This document shows positions 8,986 to 17,918 of a DNA stretch of 53,075 bases, piece after piece. Position 1 is the stretch's first letter; each line of letters starts with the position of its first letter. Position numbers and translations under genes: made by a program. The stretch lies in contig JAGCVY010000049.1 in NCBI GenBank assembly GCA_017962105.1, positions 1-53,075 on the forward strand, written 5' to 3'. Under the pieces are notes generated by a model. It was not told the origin of the DNA. It searched no databases and worked only from the letters and a program-made list of their open reading frames with translations. This DNA is from Lachnospiraceae bacterium (GTDB taxonomy: Bacteria > Bacillota > Clostridia > Lachnospirales > Lachnospiraceae).

Positions 8986-11385
8986 TTACTCCTCCGTAAT
9001 CATCTCCACCGGCTTCATGCTGCGCACCCGCAGGCCCATGACCGCCGAGCTGAGGGCTGCCATCAGCAGGATTCCCGCTGCCGTCAGTACCATCCAGCAG
9101 ATCGGTGTGGAGAAATTGATCTTCTTCAGTCCGAAGAGGGAGAAGATTGCCTTGCACAGAGCACCGCCTGCCCAGTCGGAAACCGCTACGCCGATAAGGC
9201 TTCCTAAAAGCACCGCCGGAAGGTTCGAGAGCATGATCTGCAGGATCAGCTGGCCGGAGGTTGCCCCGAGGGCCTTGCTGATGCCCATGTCCCGCCACTC
9301 TCTCGTGATCTTCGCGCGGATGATCAGCGACTCCGTGAAGACCACAATCATCAGCGTGATCACCGCAATGACAACGCACAGGATTTTCATGGCCGTGGCC
9401 ACGGTTCCCATGGTTGAGTGCATATTCTTCTCGGAATCCACCAGGACGATGTCGCTGTTGTCATGCGCCTTAGCGATCTCCGTCACCTTGTCCTTCATAT
9501 CGTCGAAGGTGATGCCGTCCTTCACCGAAATGATGACATCCATCTTGGTGATGGGTCCGAAGATCTTCTCTGCGCCGGGGATTGTCAGGTTGGCGGTACG
9601 GCCCATGCGCTCCATGCGCTGGTCAAAACCGGTGACGATGTATTCCATCGTCTTGGTTCCGTTCTTGATGGTCACGACATCGCCGATGCCTGCGCCGAGA
9701 TCCTCCGCAAGAGCCTTGGTGAGCAGGATCTCATTGTCGTGGACCGGAACACGGCCCTCCAAAAGCATCAGGTTGACGCGGTGATTCACATCGTCATCGA
9801 CATAGACGTATGCGCCCTGCTCCTTGTCGCCGAACATGATGGTCGGCTCGAAGCCCTTCTGCAGAAGGACGTTGGTCACGCCGTCCATGTTCCGGAGCTC
9901 GTCGACATAGGAGATGTCAGCCTTCGTAATGTAAACCGTTCCGGCCTCCATTCCCATGATCTCGATCAGTGAATCCTCCCTCGCACCGAAGCTCTCGTAC
10001 ATGCCGAAGCCGCATGTCATGGCGATGGCTAACACCGCCGCGATAACCGCGAGAAGGATGCTTCTCCGCATCCCGCCCAAGGTGCTCTTAAGAGACATCG
10101 CAACGGACAGCGGGAGACTCGTCTTATCCAGAGGAACATAGTTTTTCTTGTAGTTGTGGGTGCTGATCCCGCCGCGAAGCGCATCGAGCACGGTAATCTT
10201 CTTATAAGCCCGTCCGATCAGCATCGAAAGGAGGAAGGTCACAACGGCAAATCCGTAGATCGTCGCTAAAGCGACACCCCAGGAGATCGGCGCGTTCCAG
10301 GTAAGTCCCAAAACCGCGCTGACCAGATTCCCGAAGGCGTTTCTTGTGAGGATCGCAAGACCGACGCCGATCTTCGCGCCGATGTAGGCCACAGCCGTGA
10401 TCTGTACCACAAGCGCCATACGGAGCATCGAAGCCGTGTAGCCTGCTGCCTCCAGGATACCGGTATTTTTCATGTTTCTCGTGATGAAGTTGCGGACGCC
10501 GTGGGAGATGATGACAAAGGCGATCACCAGGATCAGCACCGCGAACATCAGCACCACCGCCATCACCACCTGCGGAAGGAACTTCGTTCCGCCGCTGATC
10601 ATGTGCCAGTTCACCGAGAAATAATTGTTGTAATCATAGTCCGGATTGGCCTCCATGTAAGGAGTGATCTTCCGGAAGAAGCTCTCGGTGACCTCCTTTT
10701 CGGTGGTCTTCGTGTTCAGTCCGGCATCCAGCGACGCCTGCTTCACATGCCCGCGGTACACCGTACCGAACCCGGCCCGCGCAGGATTTTCCGCGACAAA
10801 CCGGTCAAGGGCAGCCTGCGAAAAGTAGCAGTAGTATGTCGTGATGTTGATGGACGACGAAAAATAAGGATCCTCCACATAGCCGGCAACCCGGAAGGAA
10901 TACACGTTGTCGCCGAGCTTGATCTCAAGCGTATCCCCTACCGCAAAACGGCCCTTCAGAAAGTACGGCAGTAGCACATCGTCGTCCCCGAGGTTCGAGC
11001 TGTCAATGCCCATGTTCATGTACCGGGGATTGGTCTTGAAGCACTCCGCGAGGAACTGGTACTCCTCGAAATCCCTGGTCTTCGCGTTGCGGTATTCCGC
11101 GTACATGCGCATGAACGGAACGGTTTCCACATCGTCGATGTCGGCATTTTCCGTCATCGCCTCCGTCCAGGCTGCGGTCTCCTCCGGCGAGTTGCCGGCA
11201 AGGATCATGACGTGTGCGCCGTTGACTTCCTCAAAGCGGTTGTCCATCACATCCTGCAGTCCCAAAAGCACCGAAGCACACTGGAAGATCAGATATGCGG
11301 AGAGGATCGAGAACAGAAGGAAAGTGATCATATCGCCCTTCTGCTTCTTCATGTTGTGCCAGGCAACAAAGAAAAGTTTATACAT
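8986..11385 (-). CDS. MacB/FtsX-type ABC transporter permease
   Basis: A 799-residue membrane protein with an N-terminal anchor (about 15-40), a large extracytoplasmic region (about 45-260), a helical bundle (about 275-400), a second extracytoplasmic region (about 470-650) and three helices at the C-terminus (about 665-790). This duplicated FtsX-domain layout is found in MacB, LolCE and BceB-like mechanotransmission ABC systems, which act on peptides, lipoproteins or cell-wall-active drugs. It starts one base after the ATPase stop (11387-11389), so the two are co-translated. A role in defence against an envelope stressor is an inference from family and arrangement. Confidence 0.9.
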   Translation of the reverse strand: MYKLFFVAWHNMKKQKGDMITFLLFSILSAYLIFQCASVLLGLQDVMDNRFEEVNGAHVMILAGNSPEETAAWTEAMTENADIDDVETVPFMRMYAEYRNAKTRDFEEYQFLAECFKTNPRYMNMGIDSSNLGDDDVLLPYFLKGRFAVGDTLEIKLGDNVYSFRVAGYVEDPYFSSSINITTYYCYFSQAALDRFVAENPARAGFGTVYRGHVKQASLDAGLNTKTTEKEVTESFFRKITPYMEANPDYDYNNYFSVNWHMISGGTKFLPQVVMAVVLMFAVLILVIAFVIISHGVRNFITRNMKNTGILEAAGYTASMLRMALVVQITAVAYIGAKIGVGLAILTRNAFGNLVSAVLGLTWNAPISWGVALATIYGFAVVTFLLSMLIGRAYKKITVLDALRGGISTHNYKKNYVPLDKTSLPLSVAMSLKSTLGGMRRSILLAVIAAVLAIAMTCGFGMYESFGAREDSLIEIMGMEAGTVYITKADISYVDELRNMDGVTNVLLQKGFEPTIMFGDKEQGAYVYVDDDVNHRVNLMLLEGRVPVHDNEILLTKALAEDLGAGIGDVVTIKNGTKTMEYIVTGFDQRMERMGRTANLTIPGAEKIFGPITKMDVIISVKDGITFDDMKDKVTEIAKAHDNSDIVLVDSEKNMHSTMGTVATAMKILCVVIAVITLMIVVFTESLIIRAKITREWRDMGISKALGATSGQLILQIMLSNLPAVLLGSLIGVAVSDWAGGALCKAIFSLFGLKKINFSTPICWMVLTAAGILLMAALSSAVMGLRVRSMKPVEMITEE

Positions 11386-11386
11386 G

Positions 11387-12223
11387 TTACCACCCCATTT
11401 CCTGCAGGAAGCTCTTTAGCTTCGTATGACGCTCCTTCGCGGTTGCCAGATTCGGATTCGTCTCATCGCGGTAGTCGCCCGCGTACGGTCCGAGGTCGAG
11501 TTCTGCGGTGATGACGCCGTCCGCAAGGTACAGGATGCGGTTGCCGCGCTCCGCCGCCTTGGTGGTGTGGGTCACCATCACGATGCTCTGTCCGTCGTCG
11601 TTGAGCTCCGTGAGGATGTTTAAGACATTTTCCGTATTCTGGGAGTTCAGGGCACCGGTGGGCTCGTCCGCGTAGAGGATCTCCGGCTGGTTGATGACTC
11701 CGCGCACCACGGCCACGCGCTGCTGCTGTCCGCCGGAGAGCTGGGTCGGGAACTTGCGCTGATCCTGCTCGGGAAGCTCCACGCGCTCGAGAAGCTTCTT
11801 CGCGCGCTCCGCCAACGCCTTGCGGTCTCCGCCCTTCAAAAGCCCGCACACCATGACGTTGTCGAGGGCGCTCATGGAATCGTTTAAGTAGTTCTGCTGG
11901 AACACAAAGCCCGCGTGGTCCCTGCGGAATCTCGCAAGCTCGTCGTTGCTGTACCGGGAGATTTCCTTCTCGCCGCCGTCGACGCCGTAGGTCACGGTGC
12001 CGAGGGTCGGCCGGTCCATGCCGGAGAGCGTGTACAGAAGCGTGCTCTTGCCCGATCCGGAGTTTCCCATGATCACGGTGAAGTCACCGCGGTAGATGCG
12101 CAGGTTCAGGTTTTTCAACACGTGCTGCTGGACGCTTTCGTTGGAAAATGTCTTGGAAAGGTCCTTAGCGGTCACGATGCATTCCCTCTTGGTCTCGTTT
12201 GTTTCGTTCTTGATCTCTGTCAT
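11387..12223 (-). CDS. ABC transporter ATP-binding protein (MacB/LolD/Bce type)
   Basis: About 278 residues with Walker A GNSGSGKST, Q-loop FVFQQNYLND, signature LSGGQQQRVAVVRG, Walker B ILYADEPTGALNS and H-loop VTHTTKAAE, all intact. An open frame extends to 12286, but only the ATG at 12223 has a ribosome site (GAGGG, eight bases upstream), and the extra 21 residues do not look like protein. It energises the permease encoded immediately downstream. The gap before it carries direct TCTTA repeats that could bind a response regulator. Confidence 0.93.
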   Translation of the reverse strand: MTEIKNETNETKRECIVTAKDLSKTFSNESVQQHVLKNLNLRIYRGDFTVIMGNSGSGKSTLLYTLSGMDRPTLGTVTYGVDGGEKEISRYSNDELARFRRDHAGFVFQQNYLNDSMSALDNVMVCGLLKGGDRKALAERAKKLLERVELPEQDQRKFPTQLSGGQQQRVAVVRGVINQPEILYADEPTGALNSQNTENVLNILTELNDDGQSIVMVTHTTKAAERGNRILYLADGVITAELDLGPYAGDYRDETNPNLATAKERHTKLKSFLQEMGW

Positions 12224-12360
12224 TTCTTTTCCCTCGTTTCTGTTGAATTTCTTTTTTCTGTATCCGCCGAGGGTTCTCCCCCACAAAGAAAGACTTCCCT
12301 TCGGCTCTGATGCTATCCTACACCATGCCGGAAAGGAAGTCTTTATGCAACTCTTGTGAG

Positions 12361-12395
12361 AATCTTAAATAATTCTTATCCCGGAAAATTCTTAA
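12361..12395 (-). promoter_or_regulatory. Direct-repeat array resembling an OmpR-family response-regulator site
   Basis: On the minus strand TTAAGAAT, TAAGAAT and TTAAGATT follow each other; on the plus strand the shared TCTTA starts at 12363, 12374 and 12390 (11 and 16 bases apart). Eleven-base spaced direct repeats are typical of OmpR/PhoP-type sites. It lies about 140 bases upstream of the ABC ATPase start. A similar AATCTTAAA is found near 51610 upstream of the second MacB-like operon. No clear -35/-10 pair was found here. Confidence 0.35.
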
Positions 12396-12422
12396 CCGTT
12401 TTTTAGCCGGGCCCTTCGCGGG

Positions 12423-13253
12423 TCACCGCCAGAGGTAGCTGAGCGCGGAACACCCGATGGCAGCAATTGCAAGCACTACGCGGAGGACGATCAACAGTCT
12501 TCTTCCGAGGGACTCCCACCAGTTTCGACAGACGAAGGTGACCGCAAGAAGCATCAACATTACCCCTGCCGTAACAGCCATATCGCCGGTTTCAAAGCCG
12601 GTCGGGTTTATGATGTACTCCTTCGTGATCACTCCGAGACATTTGCACACGTACTCGCTGGTTTTAAAAACTGCCATGGCGCAGGCAAAGAATGCCGCCG
12701 TAGTCCCGATCGCGTTGGCGATGGCAGGCACCTTCTGCATGGCGTGTCCCCTCCGAAGGAGCAGATATAATCCAAATGCCACAACAGACGGCATGAGAAC
12801 CACAGTTGCTACCCCGACGGTTGTGACCAGAAAGGACTGCCGTCCGCACAGGGCGTAGATGATAAACCCGGCCGCCGTGATCACCTGTGCCGGAAGGAGG
12901 CTCCGGCAGATCAGTTTACAGTATTGTCCTGCGTCGAAGCTGTGCACCTGCACAAATTTATAAAGGTCCGTTCCGTCACCGGTCTCCGCCCCGGCTTTGC
13001 GCTTTTGCTCGCTTACCCACATCGGAAAGATTGACATATACCGGTACATAAACATCTGGGTAGCAAAGACAAAAACGAATCCCATCACAATGGTGTCGGC
13101 AACCTTTTTCCCATGGTATGACATTTCCTCCATAAGCCCTGCCAGCTGCGGACGCCCGATCATCCAAAACGCGGCGCAGCCGAGAAGCCACAGCACAAGC
13201 CAGCCGATGCTTCCCCGCTTCTGCTCCTTTACCCTTTCGAAAAATGCTTTCAT
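12423..13253 (-). CDS. Multi-pass membrane protein, probable ABC permease partner
   Basis: About 276 residues with six hydrophobic segments (about 20-36, 53-73, 120-138, 143-166, 185-203, 225-270) and no recognised motif. It begins ten bases after the stop of an ABC ATPase and closes the GntR-controlled operon, the usual place of the permease in YtrA-type operons. The frame opens with GTG at 13259, but GAGGT is better spaced for the ATG at 13253. The exported substrate is unknown. No terminator hairpin was found after it. Confidence 0.7.
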   Translation of the reverse strand: MKAFFERVKEQKRGSIGWLVLWLLGCAAFWMIGRPQLAGLMEEMSYHGKKVADTIVMGFVFVFATQMFMYRYMSIFPMWVSEQKRKAGAETGDGTDLYKFVQVHSFDAGQYCKLICRSLLPAQVITAAGFIIYALCGRQSFLVTTVGVATVVLMPSVVAFGLYLLLRRGHAMQKVPAIANAIGTTAAFFACAMAVFKTSEYVCKCLGVITKEYIINPTGFETGDMAVTAGVMLMLLAVTFVCRNWWESLGRRLLIVLRVVLAIAAIGCSALSYLWR

Positions 13254-13262
13254 ACGCACACC

Positions 13263-13925
13263 TCACTTCACCGCTTCCAAACGGTCTCCCCACTTCACTA
13301 ATTTTCCGTCTGCAAGAACCCCGACATAATCGGCGATGTCCGAGACCTCCGTCACAAGATTGGTCGCCATCAACACGGTCATCTTCTCCTCCGCGACAGC
13401 CGTCTGCAGAAACTCCAGGATGTCCGTCTTAAACACGGGATCCAAACCTGCCAGGGGCTCGTCCATCAGCAGAAGCTTCGGATGTCTTGCCAGGTGGAAC
13501 GACATCTCCGCCTTGCATTGCTCACCCGTGGAAAGATTCCTGAACGGGGTAGCCTGCAGGTCGGTAAGCCCCGCCTGGGCAAGCAGTTTTTCATAGTATC
13601 CGCCGTCAAATCCGGGATACAAAAGCCGCAAAATCTCCGCATTTGCCCGCAGCGTGGCCCCGGTGTCACACCATTGTTCGCCGATATAGGCAGCCTCCTG
13701 ATGGTATGCGGGAAGCATTTTCCGGGTCAGCGGCGAACCCTTCCACAGGACCTCCCCGCTTTTCGGCGGAAAGATTCCGTACAAAAGTTTCAGAAGCGTC
13801 GTCTTGCCGCTGCCGTTCTCCCCCACCAGGGTGTAGATCAGGCCCTCTTCCAGTTTGAGCGAGATATCCTGCAGGCGAAAGCCCTTGGAATCATATTGAA
13901 AACTCACATTTTTCGCCTCGATCAT
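13263..13925 (-). CDS. ABC transporter ATP-binding protein with an altered H-loop
   Basis: A compact 220-residue ATPase: Walker A GENGSGKTT, signature LSTGEQ, Walker B LLLMDEP followed by LAGLDP. At the switch (H-loop) position the protein reads ATNLVTEV, Asn where nearly all ABC ATPases have His; the sister ATPase in this operon has SSHLVTEL. This may weaken hydrolysis or make it the non-catalytic half of a pair. It lies 10 nt after the GntR gene and just before the membrane protein at 12423-13253. Confidence 0.85.
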   Translation of the reverse strand: MIEAKNVSFQYDSKGFRLQDISLKLEEGLIYTLVGENGSGKTTLLKLLYGIFPPKSGEVLWKGSPLTRKMLPAYHQEAAYIGEQWCDTGATLRANAEILRLLYPGFDGGYYEKLLAQAGLTDLQATPFRNLSTGEQCKAEMSFHLARHPKLLLMDEPLAGLDPVFKTDILEFLQTAVAEEKMTVLMATNLVTEVSDIADYVGVLADGKLVKWGDRLEAVK

Positions 13926-13935
13926 GGCACACCTC

Positions 13936-14304
13936 CTACTCCCACAGGATGGAGAGCATGTCCGCCGCCTCCGCGAGGGTCATCCCGGATGCCTTCGCAT
14001 CCGCGACCCAGGAAGCAAGCCGGTCCTCCATGTCCACCGTCTGTTTTTCCTTCAGATACGCAAGGTCCGGGTTGTCCACGTAAAATCCCTTGCCCTGCAC
14101 GGAATAGATCATTCCTTCCTTCTCCAGATCCTCATAAGCCCGCTTGACCGTGATCACGCTGATCTTGAGATCCGCCGCAAGCACACGGATGGACGGAAGA
14201 AGTTCCCCTACGGGGAGCGCACCGGTCACGATCATATCCTTAATCTGCCGCTCGATCTGTTCATAGATCGGCTGTCCGCCTTTCGGTTGTACGGTTATAT
14301 TCAT
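13936..14304 (-). CDS. GntR-family transcriptional regulator, YtrA subfamily
   Basis: A 122-residue protein: an N-terminal winged helix (GGQPIYEQIERQIKDMIVTGAL...LPSIRVLAADLKISVITVKRAYEDLEKEGMIYSVQGKGFYV) and a short C-terminal helical tail of about 45 residues. That is the length and layout of the YtrA subfamily, which represses ABC transporter operons in response to cell-wall antibiotics. It sits between the two ATPase/permease pairs. The inverted repeat at 16008-16040 overlapping the operon promoter is its likely operator (inferred). Confidence 0.92.
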   Translation of the reverse strand: MNITVQPKGGQPIYEQIERQIKDMIVTGALPVGELLPSIRVLAADLKISVITVKRAYEDLEKEGMIYSVQGKGFYVDNPDLAYLKEKQTVDMEDRLASWVADAKASGMTLAEAADMLSILWE

Positions 14305-14322
14305 AGTATCCTCCGTTCTTCC

Positions 14323-15054
14323 CTACACACATTTCATCGTTTCAAAGGTCTCCGGCCGGTACGACTTTCTCAAGCGGACAAACCGGATAAGCGCCAACAC
14401 GATCCCGACGGAAAATGCTGTGATCCACACGGTCTTCTCAAAAAACGGCGTCTCGCCGGCCGGTCCCGATGACAGGCCCATCATTCCCGGGATCAATATC
14501 ACGATCGGCAGGATCCGGCACACCGCATCCGTGATCCAGAATATTCCGCGGACCTTCCGGTCATCCACGGAAAATTTCCCTGCCCGGATGGCCTTCCGGA
14601 GGGATTCCGTCCCGTCCGCACTCAAAAACAGGTTGTACATCACAATGCTCATCAGAATGCACATCAAAAGGTGCAGTACCGGGTTGTAGATCAACGTTCC
14701 GTTGGCAACAAACCAGTTGTATAAGGTCGAGTGAAACCCGTCGGGCTCTATCACCAGGAGGGTGATACCGCATTGAATGACATAGCACAACAGACACAGG
14801 ATCGTCTGCTCCAGCCATACGCACCGGATCCGGCCGAGTCGTTCTTCCCGCAGCTCCTGCGGGGTCCTCGGAAGCATGCCTTCGGCCTCGGAAGCCACCG
14901 GTGAGAACGTCAGGCTCAGACTTGCGGTGCAGATGAGCGCGAAGGGCCGCACCCAGGAGGCCGCAAAAACAAACAGGATTTCAAACACTGCCCATGCCCA
15001 CATCCACGGGTGGTCACGGAAACGGATCCGTTTTCGTCTCAGATATTCTCTCAT
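14323..15054 (-). CDS. Multi-pass membrane protein, probable ABC permease
   Basis: A 243-residue protein with about five or six hydrophobic segments (about 18-50, 83-105, 120-145, 165-190, 205-225) and charged ends. It lies 31 nt after the ABC ATPase at 15086-15991 and 18 nt before the GntR gene, so it is the probable membrane partner of that ATPase. No family signature is recognised. Confidence 0.7.
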   Translation of the reverse strand: MREYLRRKRIRFRDHPWMWAWAVFEILFVFAASWVRPFALICTASLSLTFSPVASEAEGMLPRTPQELREERLGRIRCVWLEQTILCLLCYVIQCGITLLVIEPDGFHSTLYNWFVANGTLIYNPVLHLLMCILMSIVMYNLFLSADGTESLRKAIRAGKFSVDDRKVRGIFWITDAVCRILPIVILIPGMMGLSSGPAGETPFFEKTVWITAFSVGIVLALIRFVRLRKSYRPETFETMKCV

Positions 15055-15085
15055 GTGTTTCCCCTTTCGTAACGGTTGCCCGGTT

Positions 15086-15991
15086 TCATTTCCGGACGGC
15101 TCCGTCCTCCGATTTCTCCTGATAGTACATGATCTCCTGCAGGTCCGCGTACCTGCACTGTGCCAAGACTCCCTCCGTCGTCTGCCGGCTTCCCGAAGGA
15201 ATCCGCAGAAGAGCCTCGCAATGGTTCTCGCGGATCCGCTTTCCGACCACCAGATCCTCCGGCAGGGCCTCGATCATCTCCCGCTCACCGGAAATCATCC
15301 GGTACTGCTCCCGCAGTTCGTCGATCCCGCCGAAATATCGAACTGTTCCCTCACACTCGCCGCGTTTCATCCAAAGGATCCGGTCGGCTACTCCCTCAAG
15401 CTCCGTCACCAGGTGACTTGAGAGAATGACCGACGCCCTCTCCGTCGCTGCAATTTTCCTGATCTTATCGTAGAAGATGTCGCGGAAGTCCGGATCTAGG
15501 CTGCCCACCGGCTCATCCATCACATACAAAACCGCCTCATGACTCTCGGCAAATGCCAGCTGCACCCGGATCTGCTGCCCTTTCGACAGATTCTCAATCT
15601 TTCTTCCCTCCGGGACGCCGTACTCGCGCAGCCGCCCGCAGTATGCGGCAAGATCGAACCCGTCGTAGTACGGTCCGTAGACCTCGCCGATCTCCTCCGG
15701 GGTCATGCCCCAGGGGAACGGACACTCCTGCATGACAAAAGCCATCTTCCGCCGAAACGCCTTGACATCCCCCGTAAAATGCATCCCGCTAAGAGTGATC
15801 TCCCCGCTGTCTCCCCTCACAGGGTCAATGGAGTAACTTCCCAGAAGCACCCGCAAAAGCGATGTCTTGCCGCAGCCGTTCACGCCGATCAGCCCGAGGA
15901 CCGTTCCCGGCTCCAGCGAAAAATCGATGTTGCTGATGCGGTACTTACCGAGATTTTTCGTAATGTTTTCGCATCGAAGCCACTCGCTCAC
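15086..15991 (-). CDS. ABC transporter ATP-binding protein heading the GntR operon
   Basis: A 301-residue ATPase with Walker A GVNGCGKTS, signature LSKGQQIRVQLAFA, Walker B LYVMDEPVGSLDP and H-loop SSHLVTEL, all functional-looking. The last 80 residues have no motif and may contact the permease. The start is GTG, with GGAGG seven bases upstream. It is the first gene of a five-gene minus-strand operon (ATPase, membrane protein, GntR, ATPase, membrane protein) driven by the consensus promoter at 16021-16049, the arrangement of the Bacillus ytr operon. Confidence 0.92.
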   Translation of the reverse strand: MSEWLRCENITKNLGKYRISNIDFSLEPGTVLGLIGVNGCGKTSLLRVLLGSYSIDPVRGDSGEITLSGMHFTGDVKAFRRKMAFVMQECPFPWGMTPEEIGEVYGPYYDGFDLAAYCGRLREYGVPEGRKIENLSKGQQIRVQLAFAESHEAVLYVMDEPVGSLDPDFRDIFYDKIRKIAATERASVILSSHLVTELEGVADRILWMKRGECEGTVRYFGGIDELREQYRMISGEREMIEALPEDLVVGKRIRENHCEALLRIPSGSRQTTEGVLAQCRYADLQEIMYYQEKSEDGAVRK

Positions 15992-16007
15992 AGTCTCACC
16001 TCCCCGC

Positions 16008-16040
16008 TGTTTATATGTACAGTATATACAGTTATAAACA
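16008..16040. promoter_or_regulatory. Operator-like inverted repeat, likely site of the GntR/YtrA regulator
   Basis: TGTTTATA (16008-16015) and TATAAACA (16033-16040) are perfect inverted arms separated by 17 bases, with an inner GTATATAC palindrome-like centre. The repeat covers the -10 box and transcription start of the operon that encodes a YtrA-type repressor, which makes autoregulation likely. Confidence 0.6.
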
Positions 16041-16049
16041 CCTTGTCAA
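16021..16049 (-). promoter_or_regulatory. Consensus sigma-A promoter of the GntR/ABC operon
   Basis: On the minus strand TTGACA (16044-16049), a 17-base spacer and TATACT (16021-16026). The transcription start would be near 16014, about 23 bases before the GTG start of the first ATPase. The -10 region lies inside the inverted repeat at 16008-16040. Confidence 0.8.
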
Positions 16050-16080
16050 TACCAAATTTCATTTTTTCGGAAAATGAAGA

Positions 16081-16110
16081 ACGGCCGGAGAACCTCAGCT
16101 CTCCGGCCGT
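16081..16110 (-). terminator. Terminator hairpin of the ABC exporter operon
   Basis: Ten-base perfect stem ACGGCCGGAG / CTCCGGCCGT with a ten-base loop, 18 bases past the stop of the exporter gene. On the minus strand the tail is only moderately T-rich and contains CATTTTCCG, one copy of the dispersed word (16068-16076). Confidence 0.7.
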
Positions 16111-16127
16111 CATTACTGTTCTTCAAT

Positions 16128-17918
16128 TCAACCGACCTCGTATCGGCCGGCCTGGACATGCCACATCCGGGCGTAGCGCCCGTTCTTTACGAGGAGGCTG
16201 TCGTGTGTGCCCTCCTCGACGATGCGTCCGTTCTCCAACATCAGGATGCGGTCGGCATCCCGCGTCGTCGAAAGACGGTGCGAGATGTAGAACACGGTCT
16301 TGCCCTTCGCCGCCGACTCCATCGCCTTGTTCAGCTCGTACTCGGCAATCGGGTCAAGAGCGCTGGAGGGCTCATCCATGATGAGGATGTCGGCATTCTT
16401 GTAAAAAGCCCGCGAGATTGCGATCTTCTGACTCTCGCCGCCGGAGAAGTTCACGCCGGCCTTGTCGAACTCGGTGGTGACCTGCGTCTCCAGCCCTTCC
16501 GGCAGCGTCCTAAGCCGCTCGCCGAAGCCGGCCCGCTTGAGCGCGTCCGTGATCTGCGGTGCCTGTTCGGAAGACTCCACCCGGTCCATCACCACATTTT
16601 CCGCAAGGGAGGCGCCGTACATCTGGTAATCCTGGAAGACAACGCCGAAGCGGTTTCGGTACTCTCTGGGGCAGAACTCCCGGATGTCCCCGCCGTGGAA
16701 CCGGATCTCGCCCTGCGTCGGGTCGTAGAGGCGCATCAACAGTTTGATGAGCGTTGTCTTGCCCGTGCCGTTGTAGCCGACGATGGCCACGTGCTCGCCG
16801 GGCTTCACCGACAGGGAAATGTCCTTAAGCGTATCCTCCGCATCCTCGCGGTAGCGGAAGCTGACGTGGGAAAGCGTGATGGCCGCATTGCCCTCGGGCA
16901 CCGCCTCGCCCTCGTCCTGCCTGATCTTCGGCTCGTACTCGAGAAATGCCCGGATCTTGTCGATGTAAAGGCTGTTCTCCTGCGCCTGCGGAACGATGTC
17001 GGCAAGGTCTGCCATGCCGCGCCGCAAGCTGCCGGTACGGTTGAACAGGACCACCGCGTCGCTGTAGGGGATCGTGTGCAGAACCGCCGCCTGGAACACC
17101 AGGTAAGTGATGTACAGACCGTCCATGATGAAGTCGCCGACCACATAGTCTCTCGTGAACCCGAGAAGCGACCTCTTAATCCCGACCTTCTTCTGCTCCC
17201 TGTAGATCGCGTCGTCCGCCTCGGCAAATTCCTCCTCCAATCGATCGCCCACCGCCGGATGAAGCCGAAGCTCCTTCGCATAATCATTTAGGTAGAAGAC
17301 GCGGCTCACGTAGTTGCGCTTGCGCTCCAACGGATTCACGCGAAGACGCACGCGGTAATTCAGCTTGTTTAAAACCCGTGCCACGAAAAACCGAAGCACA
17401 AAGGATGCTAAAACGAACAGAATACCTGCGGCATCCGTTAAGAGGTAGAACACGCCGGTCGTAAACAGGATGGTAAACGCCTGCACGATCCGGTTGCACA
17501 TCGCAAGGAACCGGTCAATGGAGCTCTCCGCCTCCGCCACTGCAAGCACGAAATCATTGTAGTATTCCGTGTCGTCGTAGCACGAGAGGTCGATCTCCGC
17601 CGCCTTCTTAAACATCTCCTCCTTGAGGGCCTTGTAGAGCTTTGGCTTGCTCCGGTAGGTCCATCCGTGGATAAAGAAGCCGTCCGGCACGATCTGCGCC
17701 ATGTTGATGAACAGAATGATGCCGATGACCAGCAGCGGTTTCCAGAAGGGCTCACCGAACTCCGCACACCGCAGGACATAACGGATGCCCAGCACGTGCT
17801 CAAGGAAAATGATCCCCTGATACCGGAAGCCGTCATAGCAGTGATAGATCATAAAGCCCGGGCAGGTGCGGAAGCACAGCCGCCACAGGTACAACTGGTT
17901 TTTCCATACGTGTTTCAT
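16128..17918 (-). CDS. ABC exporter half-transporter (membrane plus ATPase domain), second of a pair
   Basis: A 596-residue type-IV ABC exporter: membrane domain about 1-330, then a nucleotide-binding domain with Walker A VGYNGTGKTT, signature FSGGESQKIAISRA, Walker B ILIMDEPSSALDP and H-loop YISHRL. Its start overlaps the stop of the partner gene by four bases (ATGA, 17915-17918), so the two very likely form a heterodimer. No precursor peptide or modifying enzyme is nearby, so cargo (peptide, lipid or drug) is open. Confidence 0.92.
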   Translation of the reverse strand: MKHVWKNQLYLWRLCFRTCPGFMIYHCYDGFRYQGIIFLEHVLGIRYVLRCAEFGEPFWKPLLVIGIILFINMAQIVPDGFFIHGWTYRSKPKLYKALKEEMFKKAAEIDLSCYDDTEYYNDFVLAVAEAESSIDRFLAMCNRIVQAFTILFTTGVFYLLTDAAGILFVLASFVLRFFVARVLNKLNYRVRLRVNPLERKRNYVSRVFYLNDYAKELRLHPAVGDRLEEEFAEADDAIYREQKKVGIKRSLLGFTRDYVVGDFIMDGLYITYLVFQAAVLHTIPYSDAVVLFNRTGSLRRGMADLADIVPQAQENSLYIDKIRAFLEYEPKIRQDEGEAVPEGNAAITLSHVSFRYREDAEDTLKDISLSVKPGEHVAIVGYNGTGKTTLIKLLMRLYDPTQGEIRFHGGDIREFCPREYRNRFGVVFQDYQMYGASLAENVVMDRVESSEQAPQITDALKRAGFGERLRTLPEGLETQVTTEFDKAGVNFSGGESQKIAISRAFYKNADILIMDEPSSALDPIAEYELNKAMESAAKGKTVFYISHRLSTTRDADRILMLENGRIVEEGTHDSLLVKNGRYARMWHVQAGRYEVG

